DNA of 64,000 bases from Mesorhabditis belari (GCA_958450365.1 CAUEEP010000066.1:328033-392032); one strand, 5' to 3'; shown: positions 1 through 11,169, counted from the stretch's first letter. Program-made: numbers and translations. The notes: a model not told the origin generated them from the letters alone.

Positions 1-56
1 AAACCTTTTGAAATAGATCTTTTTCATTTCGCAATAGAAACAAGGTTTCGATTATA

Positions 57-921
57 TTGGGTTGTCCAGTTATGAATGCGCGTTTTTTACTATTTTGTAA
101 ATTTCTCAAGAAACCGATCAAGATCAAGATACCGATCAAGATCAAGATCAAGAAAAAGATATTTATATTATTCGAAAGCTGAAGATCTCCTCTACATTTT
201 GATATAAAAAGTTTTTGAATTTGTTCAGCTTTTGGGTAAATTGACTGCACAGAATAGATATATCAATACAAGTTTTTTTTTTAAATATAACAATTTCAGA
301 GCATCTTTACTTTTCTTTTCTTTTCTGGGCGGTTATTTTACACCATAAAACTTGAGGAATAGCTAAGCTGGAATGGGTTTTTTTTTGAAAACGACCTCTC
401 CCTTTGTGCATTGAATTTCCCAAAAAGTTGAATGAATTCAGAAACTTTTTTATTCCAAAATGTAGAGGAGATCTTCAGCTTTCGAATGATATAGGGCCCT
501 CATGGTGTATTGGTTAAGTTCTCACTTCCAAACTGAGGGTGTGGGGTTCGGCCCCCCTAGGGTTCTCTTCCCTAGCCCGTGCGCCCAGACTAGAGGTGTC
601 TTCTCTAGAGCTGACTAGAGATCCCTTCTCTAGCGGAGTTCACTCATCCACTGGGTTGGCCCATTCATGGTCTGAGGTTATTAAAGCAAGAAGCCTATCT
701 TCTATCTATCTTCTTTTCTCCCCGCCTCCACATCGCCGAGTAAAATATCTCATCTTTCTCTATGTATTTATGTGTAGATTTGTGTATTGTCTGTCTGATT
801 ACGCTTTATTTCATGTCCTGAATAAAGTATCAATCAATATATAACACTCATATACATTTGTTCGAAATCTTGAGAAATTTACAAAATAGTAAAAACGAGC
901 ATTCATAACTGAACAACCCAA
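57..921. mobile_element. Mariner-type inverted-repeat element (non-autonomous)
   Basis: Terminal inverted repeats begin TTGGGTTGTCCAGTTATGAA at 57 and end as the complement at 921, flanked by TA at 55-56 and 922-923. The same terminus is found on the mariner relic at 25970-27043. Homology between the arms runs outward past the TIRs (1-54 against 924-976), so the element sits in a larger inverted repeat cut by the window edge. A second inner inverted repeat (172-202 against 456-488) and a tRNA-derived SINE lie inside. I see no transposase in it. Confidence 0.6.
490..845 (+). mobile_element. tRNA-derived SINE
   Basis: The head at 493-562 folds like a tRNA. GGGCCCT can pair with AGGGTTC as a 7-bp acceptor stem, and there is an A-box-like TGGTGTATTGGTTAA, an anticodon-type loop TTCCAAA (CCA, tryptophan-like) and a B-box-like GGGTTCGGCCC. 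The B box departs from the TTCGA consensus and one anticodon-stem pair is broken, so a working tRNA is unlikely. A roughly 250-base unrelated body follows, ending in AATAAAGTATCAATCAATAT. This is the layout of a SINE inserted in the surrounding inverted-repeat element. Confidence 0.6.
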
Positions 922-975
922 TATAATCGAAATCTTGTTTCTATTGCAAAATGAAAAAGATCTATTTCAAAAGGT

Positions 976-1975
976 TTCCCGATATTTTGAAAGTTTTGAC
1001 TCTTGATTGGGTGGCTGTGAGAAGGGTGAGAAGCTGTGAGAAGGATGAGAAGCTGAATTGTTGTCGAGAACAACGAAATCTCTTCGCAGTCACTATTTGT
1101 TAAATGTAGTCTTCCCGAAAAGAATCGAGAGCGTTTCAGTGGATTCAATGGAATGAGGAGAGAATGGGAGACAAGAAAGTGAGACAAGAAAGTAAGAAAC
1201 ACCTCTGGGAAGTGATCGATGCAATATGCGGATGCCCGGAAATACCCTCATTCGCAAACGGCTGAATTTCGTAAACGGCTACGACATATATAACAGATAT
1301 GGGTTCTGTCGAGTGCTTCTGTAGATCTGGCGTATCAAAGTTGGTGAACTCCATGGTCAGCACCGTCCGCTGATCGAAAAGGTTTGATTTAAGCAGCTAA
1401 ATTCAAAAGAAAAAAAAAACAAAAAAAAAATTTAAACAAAAACAAATACGTACTCGTTGTGGGTGGGGTCACTCCGAATGTATAATCGAAATCTTGTTTC
1501 TATTGCAAAATGAAAAAGATGCACATCTAAAATCTAAAAAATATCCATTCAAAAAGATATTCTCCGTTGTTGGCAATAGTTTTTCTCCCTTTTTCTTTCA
1601 AATCTCGGATTTGCTGAAGAAATTCTGAGGTTGCGAGTCGAATCCTACCCAAATGCGGACTTCGTCGTGGTCCTTGAAGTCTTTATCGGTCAGGAAGTGT
1701 TGCATAGATCAAAATAAGTGATAAAAAAAGGTTTCCCGATATTTTTAAAGTTTTGACTCTTGATTAGGTGGCTGTGAGAAGGGTGAGAAGCAGAATTGTT
1801 GTTGAGAACAACGAAATCTCTTCGCAGTCACTATTTGTTGAATGTAGTGTTCCCGAAAAGAATCGAGAGCGCTTTCGAAATGGATTTCGTGGGTGGATTT
1901 CGAAATTAATGAATTCAATGGAATGAGAAGAGAATGGGTGAAAGTAAGAAACACCTCTGAGAAGTGATCGATGCA
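976..1975. repeat. Duplicated repeat block
   Basis: About 230 bases at 976-1205 recur in direct orientation at 1737-1975, sharing for example GAACAACGAAATCTCTTCGC. Between them lie AT-rich sequence and a dispersed motif (1562-1610) that recurs at 11282-11330. The short minus-strand open frames across these blocks resemble no family I recognise and carry different ends in the two copies. I see no gene here. Confidence 0.5.
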
Positions 1976-2378
1976 ATACCACCTGCTTTTCATCAAATTT
2001 CCAAACAATCAAAAGCTAAAAGTGATGAGATTCTACAATTCAGCTCCCCCAATGAATCAAATTACCTACGAATATCCGACGGTTTACTTGAAATCATCGA
2101 GAATCATCGGCTCTTTGAATACAATCATCAATTTGTATACAATTCATTTAATCCTTTGCAAATCGCCGAAATCAATGGAAACCTATAGCATTTTTCCGCT
2201 ATTTTATCAAGTAAAATCTTAAAAAGACAAAACTTTATCATTCTTAAGATTTTTTCTATTGTAGACGGAAAAGACGGCCTCAAGAAAAGTTTACTAATCG
2301 ATGCTTTTCCGCTGTTATCTAAGTAATAAATTTGCTTATACCTAGCTTCTAAAAATTGGCTAAAGGAAAAGCATAGAC

Positions 2379-3905
2379 ATGGCTGCCAACTTAAAAAAAC
2401 AATGGTCGATTTCGATTGAACAAAAGGTGAAAATGGCAACCACTGACGGAGGATCTTACGTAAAAAAGGCTATCAGAGATCATCTAAAATTCTGGTAAGA
2501 TTTTCATTACTTTCTTTAATTTGTTTGATTTTTTGCTTTACGGTGAATTGCTTCGGCCACAAGCTAAAACTCGTTCTGAGAAGACTTCTGAAGCAAAGCT
2601 TTTTGCTTAGTATTATTGATCGGATGAAATCAGCTGTTCATCGCATACGCAAATCGGGAATTTCGCGACGCAATTTTATTGGGTTTGTATGTATAGTTTC
2701 AGTTGAAAGTCAAATTTTTTCTTTTAGTTTATGTAAAGGATATGCATTTTGTGGTGCCTCGACCGGTGTGTGTAACGCGCTGGAATTTACTATACTATTT
2801 ACTAATTAATTGTTTGAGAGCAGTACGTATTTTTAAATTTTCTTGAAAGCTTTGCATTTTAGACACGTACGATAAATGCAATCCTACGAGAGGTAAATAA
2901 AGATGTGCTTGACGAAGAAGAACTTAGTGTGGTAAAAAAAATTGTCGGAATCCTTGGGCTTTTTGACGAATATTCGAGAAAGGTAAATGCCATTTTCATT
3001 TATTTTATTATTATTTTTTTTTAGATGTGGTCTGATAGTTCTTCACCTTTGGATATCATTTATTTATTGAAAACTTTGAAAATAACAAGTGAAAAGTTTG
3101 TTGTTAAACGCTCAGATTCTTATCTATTATTTTAGAATGATGCTAGGAGATGAAACTCTTATCGATTCATGCAAAGAGTTCACAGACAAGCTCAACAAAA
3201 CCACCGCAGAAGCTTATCAGGATGAGTTTTTGCAAGAAGCAATTTTTCTGGACCCACGCTGGAGTTGCAGAGGTTCTTTATATAAAGAGCTTGTCTGGAA
3301 TAACATCAAAGAGCGGATCCTCTTCAAAAACGGTAGCCTTTCTCAAAAAATAATTTGTTACGTTTTATTCTTAGATTCCCTTTGTTTGGATGATCAAATT
3401 GAGCCCGACATGCGCAAGGATCCGGAAAGCCATGAAATCAATCCACTGGAATGGCTTCTCGTCGAACCTGCCTCCAAAAAAACACGCGTTTCAAATTTTG
3501 CAGGTGGGTAAAAACCTAAGTCTAGTGCATATTAAGGTGTTATAGCTCGAGACTGACGACTACGTACGCTTTTGTACAAAGGAAGCCCGTTCGTCTACTA
3601 CCGAAAACTTGTACCTGTGGTGGTTCCAAAACCAAGATCGTCTTAAAAAGTTCGTTCACTCTATTTTCTAGTTTCCTGTTACTATTTTAGTTTATATCCG
3701 ATTGCGGTTCAATATATATATGTCGCCACCAGCTAGTTCCGTTTCTTCGGAGCGTGTTTTCAGGTACAACTTTTTGTATGTGTAGTAATAGTTTTATTTT
3801 AGTACGTGTGGTTTGATTTGGAAAAACAGTCGACGGCAGCGGATGGCCCCTACAACATTGAAGTCGGCCCTTAGAGTTAGCCTTAATCAAAAGTACATGA
3901 AGTTA
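2379..3905 (+). pseudogene. hAT-family transposase relic (or intron-bearing hAT-derived gene)
   Basis: Translated segments in order match a hAT transposase. There is a TTDGGS-K-A segment near 2436-2470; NCFGHKLKLVLRRLL (about 2548-2592), the histidine-bearing part of the RNase-H fold; helical segments at 2863-2980; FLQEAIFLDPRW at 3226-3261; and the C-terminal dimerisation region with PPASSVSSERVFS at about 3728-3763, followed by GLIWKNSRQRM. Several segments are separated by plausible spliceosomal introns (for example GTAAAT at 2981 to TTTTAG at 3024, and GTACAA at 3763 to TTTTAG at 3801). The 5' junction near 2495-2545 lacks an AG acceptor and no BED zinc finger was found upstream. I therefore call it degenerate, though an ancient domesticated gene with conserved introns is possible. 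Confidence 0.6.
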
Positions 3906-4130
3906 ATCTCTTTTGTATTCGGAAACAAATGCTAATATTAAGATTGGATTTTGGCCAACTTTACTGGAGACTCATTATGGATATCGCTCGGCCCTGAAGA
4001 TAGCTGCTACAGACGATGAGTTACACATCGAAAAAGAACCGTATTCAAGTAGTAATTTTTCTAATAGCACTAGTGGGTTTGTTTCTTACGGATCAGATTC
4101 CGAAAGGCTTCGGAAAGAAGTGGTGGCCGT

Positions 4131-4660
4131 AGTCGGCTAGAATACAATGCGACCCTTCTCAGGTTCGAGTTCACAGTGTGACTTTTTCTTGCTTCTTTAG
4201 GGGTAATTGATCTCCATTTCAAATAAAAGTCTTCTTCAAACTACTTCTGATAAAAATCTTTACTTTTAACTATTAAACAGTAATCATTGAAATCTAAAGA
4301 ATGAAAAAAAAGAAATCCAGAGGGATTTTGGAAGCCCCGCTCACTTCTCAACTTTTCAAATGAAGCATTTTGACTGTTTTCTCTTCATAAACGCAATGAT
4401 CGATGCGTGAAAACGAACACGATAAGCGTCAAAACAACCGGTTAGACAGTTGGTAGTCGTAGTCGTAGCCGAGTGGTAGCCAGCTAGACAGTCGTCAGCC
4501 AGCTAGACAGTCGTCAGCCAGCTAGACAGTCGGTAGACGTAGTCGTAGCCGAATCGTAGTCGGCTACAAGGCAAGCCCTCCTCAAGTTCGAGTTCGCAGT
4601 TTGTCTTTTTCTTGCTTTTTTAGGGGTAATTGATCTCCATTTCAAATAAAAGTTATAATT
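4131..4660. repeat. Pair of SINE-like modules with a CTAGACAG tandem
   Basis: The segment at about 4131-4235 recurs at 4552-4655. Both contain GGTAATTGATCTCCATTTCA and end at AAATAAAAG, and both have a B-box-like GTTCGAGTTC. The second copy is preceded by GTAGCCGAGTGGTAGCC, which resembles an A box, and by tandem CAGCTAGACAGTCGT units. This would fit a tRNA-related SINE with an internal expansion, but the promoter boxes are degenerate. Confidence 0.35.
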
Positions 4661-5215
4661 TTTTACAATGTTATATTTTTCAAATATAACATTTTCGCAA
4701 AAAAAACGACTCTCGTAAAACGTTTTTAGTATCGTCGTGTAGTGATTGTGGAATTTGTGGCTCGGCTCCTCGTTTTTTGAGTCGTTAATGCTGTCGACTG
4801 GATGGTGAAACTTGTCTCCGAATTGTTGGAGAGAGCGGCTTTTGTGTGCTGAGCCTTTGAAGTTCGTTTCCTTAGGAAAAACACCAGAATTAGCCTAAAA
4901 AAAGCTCATTTCATCATTATTTTTATGTTTTTATATGGATTATTGCAAAAAAAGCAAAAAAAGCTTTAAGTTTGAGCTTTTTAAAGCTGAAAAAGATCGT
5001 TACCCTTGGCCCAGAGTTGTCAGAATGAGATTCAAAGAGACGAGAAACCCGTAAAAAGCATTCGCTAGCCAAAAGCCGAAAACAAATAATGCCAGAATGT
5101 TGAGTGCAGACGACACGAGATAGCTGTAGAAATAAACGGCTGAGCTGGACAGCATCTGAATTCGCGTTTTCAAATTGAGAAACTCAAGTTGTCGGCTTGA
5201 AAGCTTTTGAAAGCT
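4661..5215. other. Gene-free AT-rich stretch
   Basis: No open frame with recognisable similarity, no structural RNA and no repeat array was seen here. Short T- and A-runs dominate. Confidence 0.4.
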
Positions 5216-5384
5216 GTTGTTAGCTTTTGTTGTTCTAATTCTAAAATTGCAAAAAGGAAACTCAAATCTCCAACCTGTAGCATCAGCAGCTTTTCGATGG
5301 ACGTGCTTTTGCTTTTTGAGTGCTAAAATTTACTTGCTGCATTTGAATCGGATCGTGGGACTTTTTATAAGCGCTCCGCTCCTT

Positions 5385-5913
5385 TGCCATTGCCAATCCA
5401 ACTTTGCGCTCAAATATCTTCGTGCTGATGTGTCCAATTTTAATATTCTTGATATCATTAGATGCGCCAAGTCTTTCTCTATCGATTAGTAGAAAAACTA
5501 TTGGAATTGGACAGTCCAACACCAAGAAATTTGAGCTTAAAGTTAGATTGTCGATGGGGAAAGGGGCGGGACGACCGGCCTTTTATACACGCCCCGCTCC
5601 TTTGCCATTACCAATCCAACTTTGCGCTCAAATCTCTTGATGTTGGACTGTTTTTGTACCAATCGATAGAGAAAGACTTTGCGCATCTAATGATACCAAA
5701 AATATATAAATTGAACAGCTCAACCCCAAGAAATTAGAGCTCAAAGCTATGGCTATGAGAGAGGGGCGGGGCGCGTATAAAAGGTCGCCTCGCACCCTTT
5801 TGCCATTGGCAATCAGCTCAAATCTCTTGATGTTGGGCTTTTCAATTTAAATAGTTTTTGTACCAATCGATAGAGAAAGACTTGGCGCATCTAATGATAC
5901 CAAAAATATATAT
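5385..5913. repeat. Repeat block with GATAGAGAAAGACTTGGCGC motif
   Basis: Three or more partial copies of a unit contain ACCAATCGATAGAGAAAGAC, the related TCTAATGATACCAAAAATAT, and a GC-rich GGGGCGGGGCG stretch. The same family recurs at 13745-14225 upstream of the saposin gene's second exon. Units occur in both orientations, so open frames through them (for example 5462-5737) are incidental. Confidence 0.5.
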
Positions 5914-6423
5914 GTCGTAGCCGATTATGAATTTCAGCCGATTATGAATGAGTGGGTCTAGGAGCGTCCAACCATCAAGTATTTGGTATCATTCAACGCA
6001 GAATCATTAATAATTATGTTAAATTTTTTAAATTAGAAAGATTGGATAAAAAGAAAAAAAATTATGGGGCTTCAAAGTCTTCTTTTGAACAAATAGTTTT
6101 TTGCGCTAATTTTTTTTCTTTTCATCAAATCTTGCTAATTTTAAAAATTTAACATAATTATCAATGATTCTGCGTTGAATGATACTAAATACTTGATGGT
6201 TGGACGCTTCTACTACCCACTCATTCATAATCGGCTACGGGGGTCCTGCCGATTTTGCATGAAACGTTGTAGCGCCGGCAATTTTTAACCTAAACTCACA
6301 AATTTGGTACCAATCGACGCAGAATTTAATTCGCTACAAAATGATATAATATTGTCCTCATACATTAAAGGGTTGCTCTACTAGAAAAATTTGCCAAAAA
6401 TTTCATTCATAATCGGCTACGAC
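5914..6423. mobile_element. GTCGTAGCC-family MITE, copy 1
   Basis: The termini are GTCGTAGCCGATTATGAA and its complement. An internal hairpin (about 5940-6000 against 6150-6233) is shared with the second copy at 43597-44177, which is inverted relative to this one. It interrupts a dispersed repeat whose uninterrupted form (CCAAAAATATATAAATTG) is present at about 13850-13868. That gives an empty-site comparison and a short AT-rich target duplication. No coding capacity. Confidence 0.7.
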
Positions 6424-6516
6424 ATATAAATTGGACAGCTCAACACTAAGAAATTTGAGCTCAAAGTTGGATTGCCAATAGCAAAAGGGGCGGGGCTCGT
6501 ATCAAATGCCCGATAG

Positions 6517-7480
6517 CCTTGGAGAAATGCCGGATAATCGTTGAATGATTTAATGACAATGACAATGATTACCGCTGTAAACATCCACCGCGTCATCACA
6601 TCCAAACTGATCATCACCGAGATAACGAAGATCATAAGATTAGAAGAGATTTTCGTTGTCCAGTCTTGATTAAAAACAGTTATGCGAATTAAAATCCCGA
6701 AAGCATAGCAAAAAGCGATTTGAAAAAACGGCCATCGAGCAGCATATTTTGCGTAGATTCCTTGTGAAAAAACGCACAAAAAACGACTAAAAATAGGCGA
6801 TGAAGTTTCAAAAACCTAATCGAAATCGAAAACCTTATCGAAATCGCAAATTGACAAAGAACATTGACGTTGACTAAATCGTCAGCCTGCTGAATCAGAA
6901 AAGCAACGATGGGAGCATTCGAGTCGCAAGTTAGGAAAGAAATTCTGTAAAAGGAATTGTAAAAGAAGGATTTTGTTCGAAAGGTTGTAAAAGAAAGTTC
7001 GAAAACGATCAGAAACAGCTTACAGCGTCGGAAACGACGAACAATACAAAGTGATCGTTTGCAGAAGAGCGTAAAGAAATCGGCTAACATTTTCGCCGAC
7101 AGCAATCACTCTAAAAGCTCTCAAAAGCTTTATTTCTCCAATTTTTATCTACCGAATTGCCACGTTTAGCTGTGTGTTTGAAGCCACACAAAAAATTGCA
7201 TAAAAGTTGCATAGAACAGAGAGAAGCAACAGCTAAAACGCAAATTTTATAGCAATTTGACCCAAATTTTGACATTTTTCTCAATTTTTCCGCAGAAAAA
7301 TTGAATTCTCACCACAGCCAACGCTAAAATGTTCCAATTTGCAAATTGTGTCGCACTGGCGGAAGAGATTTCCAATATATAAGTCGTGTTCGGATTTGTG
7401 AGATATTGAAGGAAATGGCGGCGATTGAGATTCGCGAAAAGATTCTTCATGAAGTAGATTGGCGCTAGAGTTTGTTTCAT
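6517..7480 (-). CDS. Candidate multi-pass membrane protein, uncertain
   Basis: The reverse strand shows several hydrophobic segments that could be exons of one gene. A first frame starts with ATG at 7480 and ends at a GTGAGA donor below 7313 (56 residues, ending NILALAV). Other segments lie at about 7110-6840. A strongly hydrophobic run at 6705-6517 contains NLMIFVISVMISLDVM and FTAVIIVIVIKSF. The size and spacing would suit a nematode serpentine receptor or another membrane protein, but I could not make the middle junctions keep phase, and I recognise no family motif. The last exon-like segment is also present as an inverted copy at 8247-8430. It could be a broken gene. Confidence 0.28.
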
Positions 7481-7842
7481 TGCCACAAAAAGCTTTGGAC
7501 TTTCAAAAGAAGAAGAATTTTGTTTTTTCTTAAACAAAAAGATCTCAGTACTTATTGGTTATCTTCCACGTTCCAAAAAAAAGAAACCAATCGCTCGATG
7601 GACTGAAATTTTCCCAATCCACCTTCCCATCAATGCTCCGCTGTCTGGTAGAGTTAAATGCTATTTTCTCGCGTATACTAATTTCATTTCGCTTTGCTTG
7701 CTTACATTGTTTTGTTTATTTTATTTTAATCACACGCAAAATAATGTAGAAAAAAAGAAAAGCTAGTACAGAAGTCGAAAAAGCGAAAAAAAGGTACTAC
7801 TATTGGGTTGGTGAATTGAAAACTGCGGGCTATTGTCATATG

Positions 7843-8140
7843 TGACAGTTTGAGCACTTTCTTCAAAAGAAACCCATTTTGGTGCCAATGGAAAAGTTGT
7901 AGAGAATCAAAAATTAAGCTTATATCCAAATTTTCAGAACGATTCAAAAACTGGTTTTCAATGAATCCCAAATTTGCGAATTTTCACAAAACTTGCAACA
8001 AAACTTGGATTTTAAGCGAAACTACTAAGTGTATCTTTTTGGAAATTTGGCTATAAGGCTCATTTTTGATTCTCTACAACTTTTCTATTGACACCAAAAT
8101 GGGTTTCTTTTGAAGAAAGTGCTCAAATGCTCAAACTGGG
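7843..8140. repeat. Foldback hairpin
   Basis: The left arm from 7843 (GACAGTTTGAGCACTTTCTT) returns as its complement ending near 8140, with arms of about 85 bases around a loop of roughly 130. It lies just outside the inverted copy of the membrane-protein segment. Confidence 0.55.
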
Positions 8141-8189
8141 ACATCTCGACATCTCCAGTCCTCCATTTTTGAGTCTCACACTTGTGACG

Positions 8190-8244
8190 GTATCTGTCTG
8201 TCTTTTTGTCTGTCTTTCTGTCTGTCTTTCTGTCTGCCTCTGTA
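8190..8244. repeat. (TGTC)n/(TCTG)n microsatellite
   Basis: A short TCTGTCTG-type run immediately precedes the inverted copy at 8247. The same microsatellite occurs at 11200-11265 and 11490-11515. Confidence 0.7.
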
Positions 8245-8246
8245 CG

Positions 8247-8430
8247 GGCATTTTAATTCGCATAACTGTTTTTAATCAAGACTGGACAACGAAAATCTCT
8301 TCTAATCTTATGATCTTCGTTATCTCGGTGATGATCAGTTTGGATGTGATGACGCGGTGGATGTTTACAGCGGTAATCATTGTCATTGTCATTAAATCAT
8401 TCAACGATTATCCGGCATTTCTCCAAGCTT
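8247..8430 (+). repeat. Inverted copy of the 6517-6705 segment
   Basis: About 184 bases match the reverse complement of 6517-6705 almost perfectly. The hydrophobic frame (ILIRITVFNQDW onward) reads unchanged on the plus strand. It is truncated at both ends, with a TCTG microsatellite on its left. I regard it as a duplicated fragment, not a second gene. Confidence 0.65.
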
Positions 8431-8929
8431 GGCTTTGAGCTTTGGCCACTCACAAGGGAAGGTCAACCGGGTGTGGTGGCCAAATGACACGAGTTCATTC
8501 TTCGATTTAGCATTTATCGTTTCTAATTTAACTCCAGCTACGACATAAAAGCGAGACAATTTGTATCCAATAAGGCAATGTTGATAAGGTAATGCTAATA
8601 AGGCAAATGTCTGTCATGTCAAAGAATTTCTCAGATTAAAAAACTTAAGGCTAATCCTTTGACTTCCTTTGAAATCCGTTTTCTTTATATTTCTTTGTCT
8701 TCACTTTTAATTAAGTTACCTTTTGTCTCTAAATTTCCCTAAATTTCTTCAGTTTTGTCGTATTTTTAGTTAAAACAAAAGCTAAAATGCTCTTAAAAGT
8801 TTTTCTTTACAACCATTTTCATTTGTTTGCTTTGTTTGTTTTGTTTATTTTGTTTGTTTTATTTGTTTTTTCAACTTCTTTGCCAACATTTCTCTTTTTT
8901 TCAGACTTTTGTTTTCAGAAATCGAGAAG

Positions 8930-10287
8930 ATGCGTCCGTTTTCAGTCTGCCTTTTGCTCGCCTTCATTTTCGGTAAGTTAACATCATATTTCATCTCGTT
9001 TTCAACCAACTATGCTCTGTTTTAATATCTCTATTTTAATATCTCTATTTTCAGGGCTCACTTTTACGATGAGCTTCGTTGCGCCAGGAGGAGCCGTGCC
9101 GTTCTGCACTTTCACCCCCATTTGCAACACGTTTTGTCCGGTGCGAAATGGCAACTGAGAAAAAGTTCACCAGTTTTGCAAATTTCACTTTCTAATTTAA
9201 GTATTTAAAGCTTAAATTCGTAAAATCGAATAGTAACTAATAAAGAAAACGATTAGGACAATCTTCAAGCCGACCGCGACTTATAGAGACTCACTTCTAA
9301 TGATCTAGCTCAACGAGAACTCAATCAATCCCTATGAAAATTTTGGAGATGATTTTTGAGTATCTCTCCTGTAGTCAAGCCAATTTTTTAACTGATTGGT
9401 GCTTCTAGAAGCTTTATATGATCTTAGAAAGTCGATCACAGAGTTGATCACAGCATCACATTTTGTTAGGCAGTTTAATCAAAATCGATGACAGAAAATT
9501 GAATTTCTATGAGGTTTTTAATCTCCTGTTTTATCTTCTGTTTAATCTTTTTGATCTTTCCTTTGTCTTAAACGTAACCATATTCATTAAATAACTTCAA
9601 AAACGGCTCAAAAACCCTAAATTGAGTTTTTCGTCAGGTGTACCTTGACTCTGAACTTTGTAAGATCATATAAAGATTCTAGAAGCACCAAATAGTTAGA
9701 AAATTGGCTTGCTTACGGGAGAGATACTCAAAAATCATCTCCAAAAGTTTCATAGGGATTCATTGAGTTATCGCTGAGCTAGATGATTAGAAGTGAGTCG
9801 CTATAAGTCGCGGTCATGGTTGAAAAAGTTACTTAAATTAGAAAGCAAAACTGGTAAACCTTTTATAGATTTCTGTATGTAAAGCACAAGTTTTAATAGT
9901 GTAGAAAACGCTTTCCGAAGGGAGGCTCGTGCTCGGGCTTAGGCTAGCGGCTTAGGCTTAGGCTCAGGCTTAGGCTTAGGCTTAGGCTTGGGCTTAGGCT
10001 CAGGCTTAGGCTTAGGCTCAGGCTTAGGCTTAGGCTCAGGCTTAGGCTCAGGCAAAAGAATCCATGTTACTGTGTTGTTAGATATCACAGGATTCTTATA
10101 AGCAATAGGAGAAACAATGGAAGTTTTGATAGTGTAGAAAACGTTTAAGTCTACGAGAAAACGAGAATTAATAACTATGGAGAAGAGAATTGATAACTGT
10201 TTTTGTGTTTAGGATGTGACCGAATGCTGCCAAACGCTCGGCTTTCCGAGCGGCGCGTGCTCGGGCGGACTAGCTTGCTGCACTTAG
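8930..10287 (+). CDS. Small secreted eight-cysteine peptide, three exons
   Basis: The exons are 8930-8972, 9055-9140 and 10214-10287. The precursor is about 67 residues: a signal peptide ([16 protein letters not shown]..), then a short mature peptide with cysteines spaced C-x5-C-x3-C-x5-CC-x9-C-x5-CC and ending LACCT. The ATG follows a TTTTCAG acceptor by 11 bases, which suits a trans-spliced leader or a non-coding first exon. An AATAAA at 10467 could be its polyadenylation signal. The cysteine pattern suggests a disulfide-rich secreted peptide (antimicrobial, venom-like or structural); I do not recognise a family. Intron 2 (about 1.07 kb) holds a foldback and a telomere-like array. The frame of the last dozen codons rests on a GC-rich run near 10250-10262 and should be re-read. 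Confidence 0.6.
9160..9860. mobile_element. Foldback element in intron 2 of the cysteine-rich peptide gene
   Basis: Two arms of roughly 270 bases are imperfect reverse complements (for example GTGCTTCTAGAAGCTTTATA near 9399 against its complement near 9675-9690). The outer ends are AAAAAGTTCACCAGTTTTGC and its degenerate complement. It starts about 20 bases after the exon 2 donor. No coding content. Confidence 0.65.
9932..10053 (+). repeat. Interstitial telomere-like (TTAGGC)n array
   Basis: Some 120 bases are made of TTAGGC units with occasional CTCAGGC and TTGGGC variants. TTAGGC is the established nematode telomere repeat. Related short arrays occur at 22077-22122 and 32144-32199. Confidence 0.85.
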
Positions 10288-10299
10288 CCCTAAAAGCAC

Positions 10300-11160
10300 T
10301 TGACCCTGAAAGCACTTGGCCACTTGGCCACTTTTATCGAACTTAAATAGATTTCTGCTTTGGTTTTTAATAGATTTCAAATTCTAATATCAATTTGCTT
10401 TGTTTAACGTTTAATTTTAACGTTTTGCTTTTCCTCTAGCTAATTTCTATGCTTTCAGGTTTGAAAAATAAACTTTAAAGAAAGAAACTCTTAAAGAAAA
10501 GCACTGAAAATAAAGGACCAAACCTACAAAAATTGCACCGATTTCAAAGCAAATTATCAAATTACCAAGTTACGTTTTCTTTGTAAATCTCAAAGGATTT
10601 AAATCCTTCAAGAGAACATTTTTGATTTCCACAGAGATTCGAACTTCCCTATGACATACAAGCGCTTTTTTTGACATAAACCTTCGTGTTCCCTCGTTTC
10701 ATTTCCTATGATTCAATGTTGTACCAATTAAACTGAACATTTAAATCTTAATAACCGAAAAAATAGCCGCAAATGCCCAGTTTCTTTAACCTAAATAACC
10801 AAAACACAGTTTCCGATTTTTGAGAAAAATTTCATGATTTCCCCAGAGAAACCAGAATTTATCCTTTTCCGATTCCTTTTTATAATTGTTGACGAACAGT
10901 TATTCAACAACGAGATGTGTTCTTTTTCAATTATTTCTCAATTCTCAACATTATTTAAAGTGGAAATAAACTTCTATAAAGCTTTTTATGCTTTGTTCTG
11001 TAGTTTGGCTGATGATTTAAAACCTGGTTAAAATACCTTTTTTACCTATTCTCAATAATTCTCAATTCTCAAACCTCAAACTTCTCATAAATCTCTTTCT
11101 CAATAAAAATCTCATAAATCGTTTACAAGCATTTAAATTCTCATAATATGACATAATAAT
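10300..11160. other. Gene-free AT-rich stretch
   Basis: After the 3' end of the cysteine-rich peptide gene I see only AT-rich sequence and short open frames without similarity. Confidence 0.4.
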
Positions 11161-11169
11161 ATAATATAA

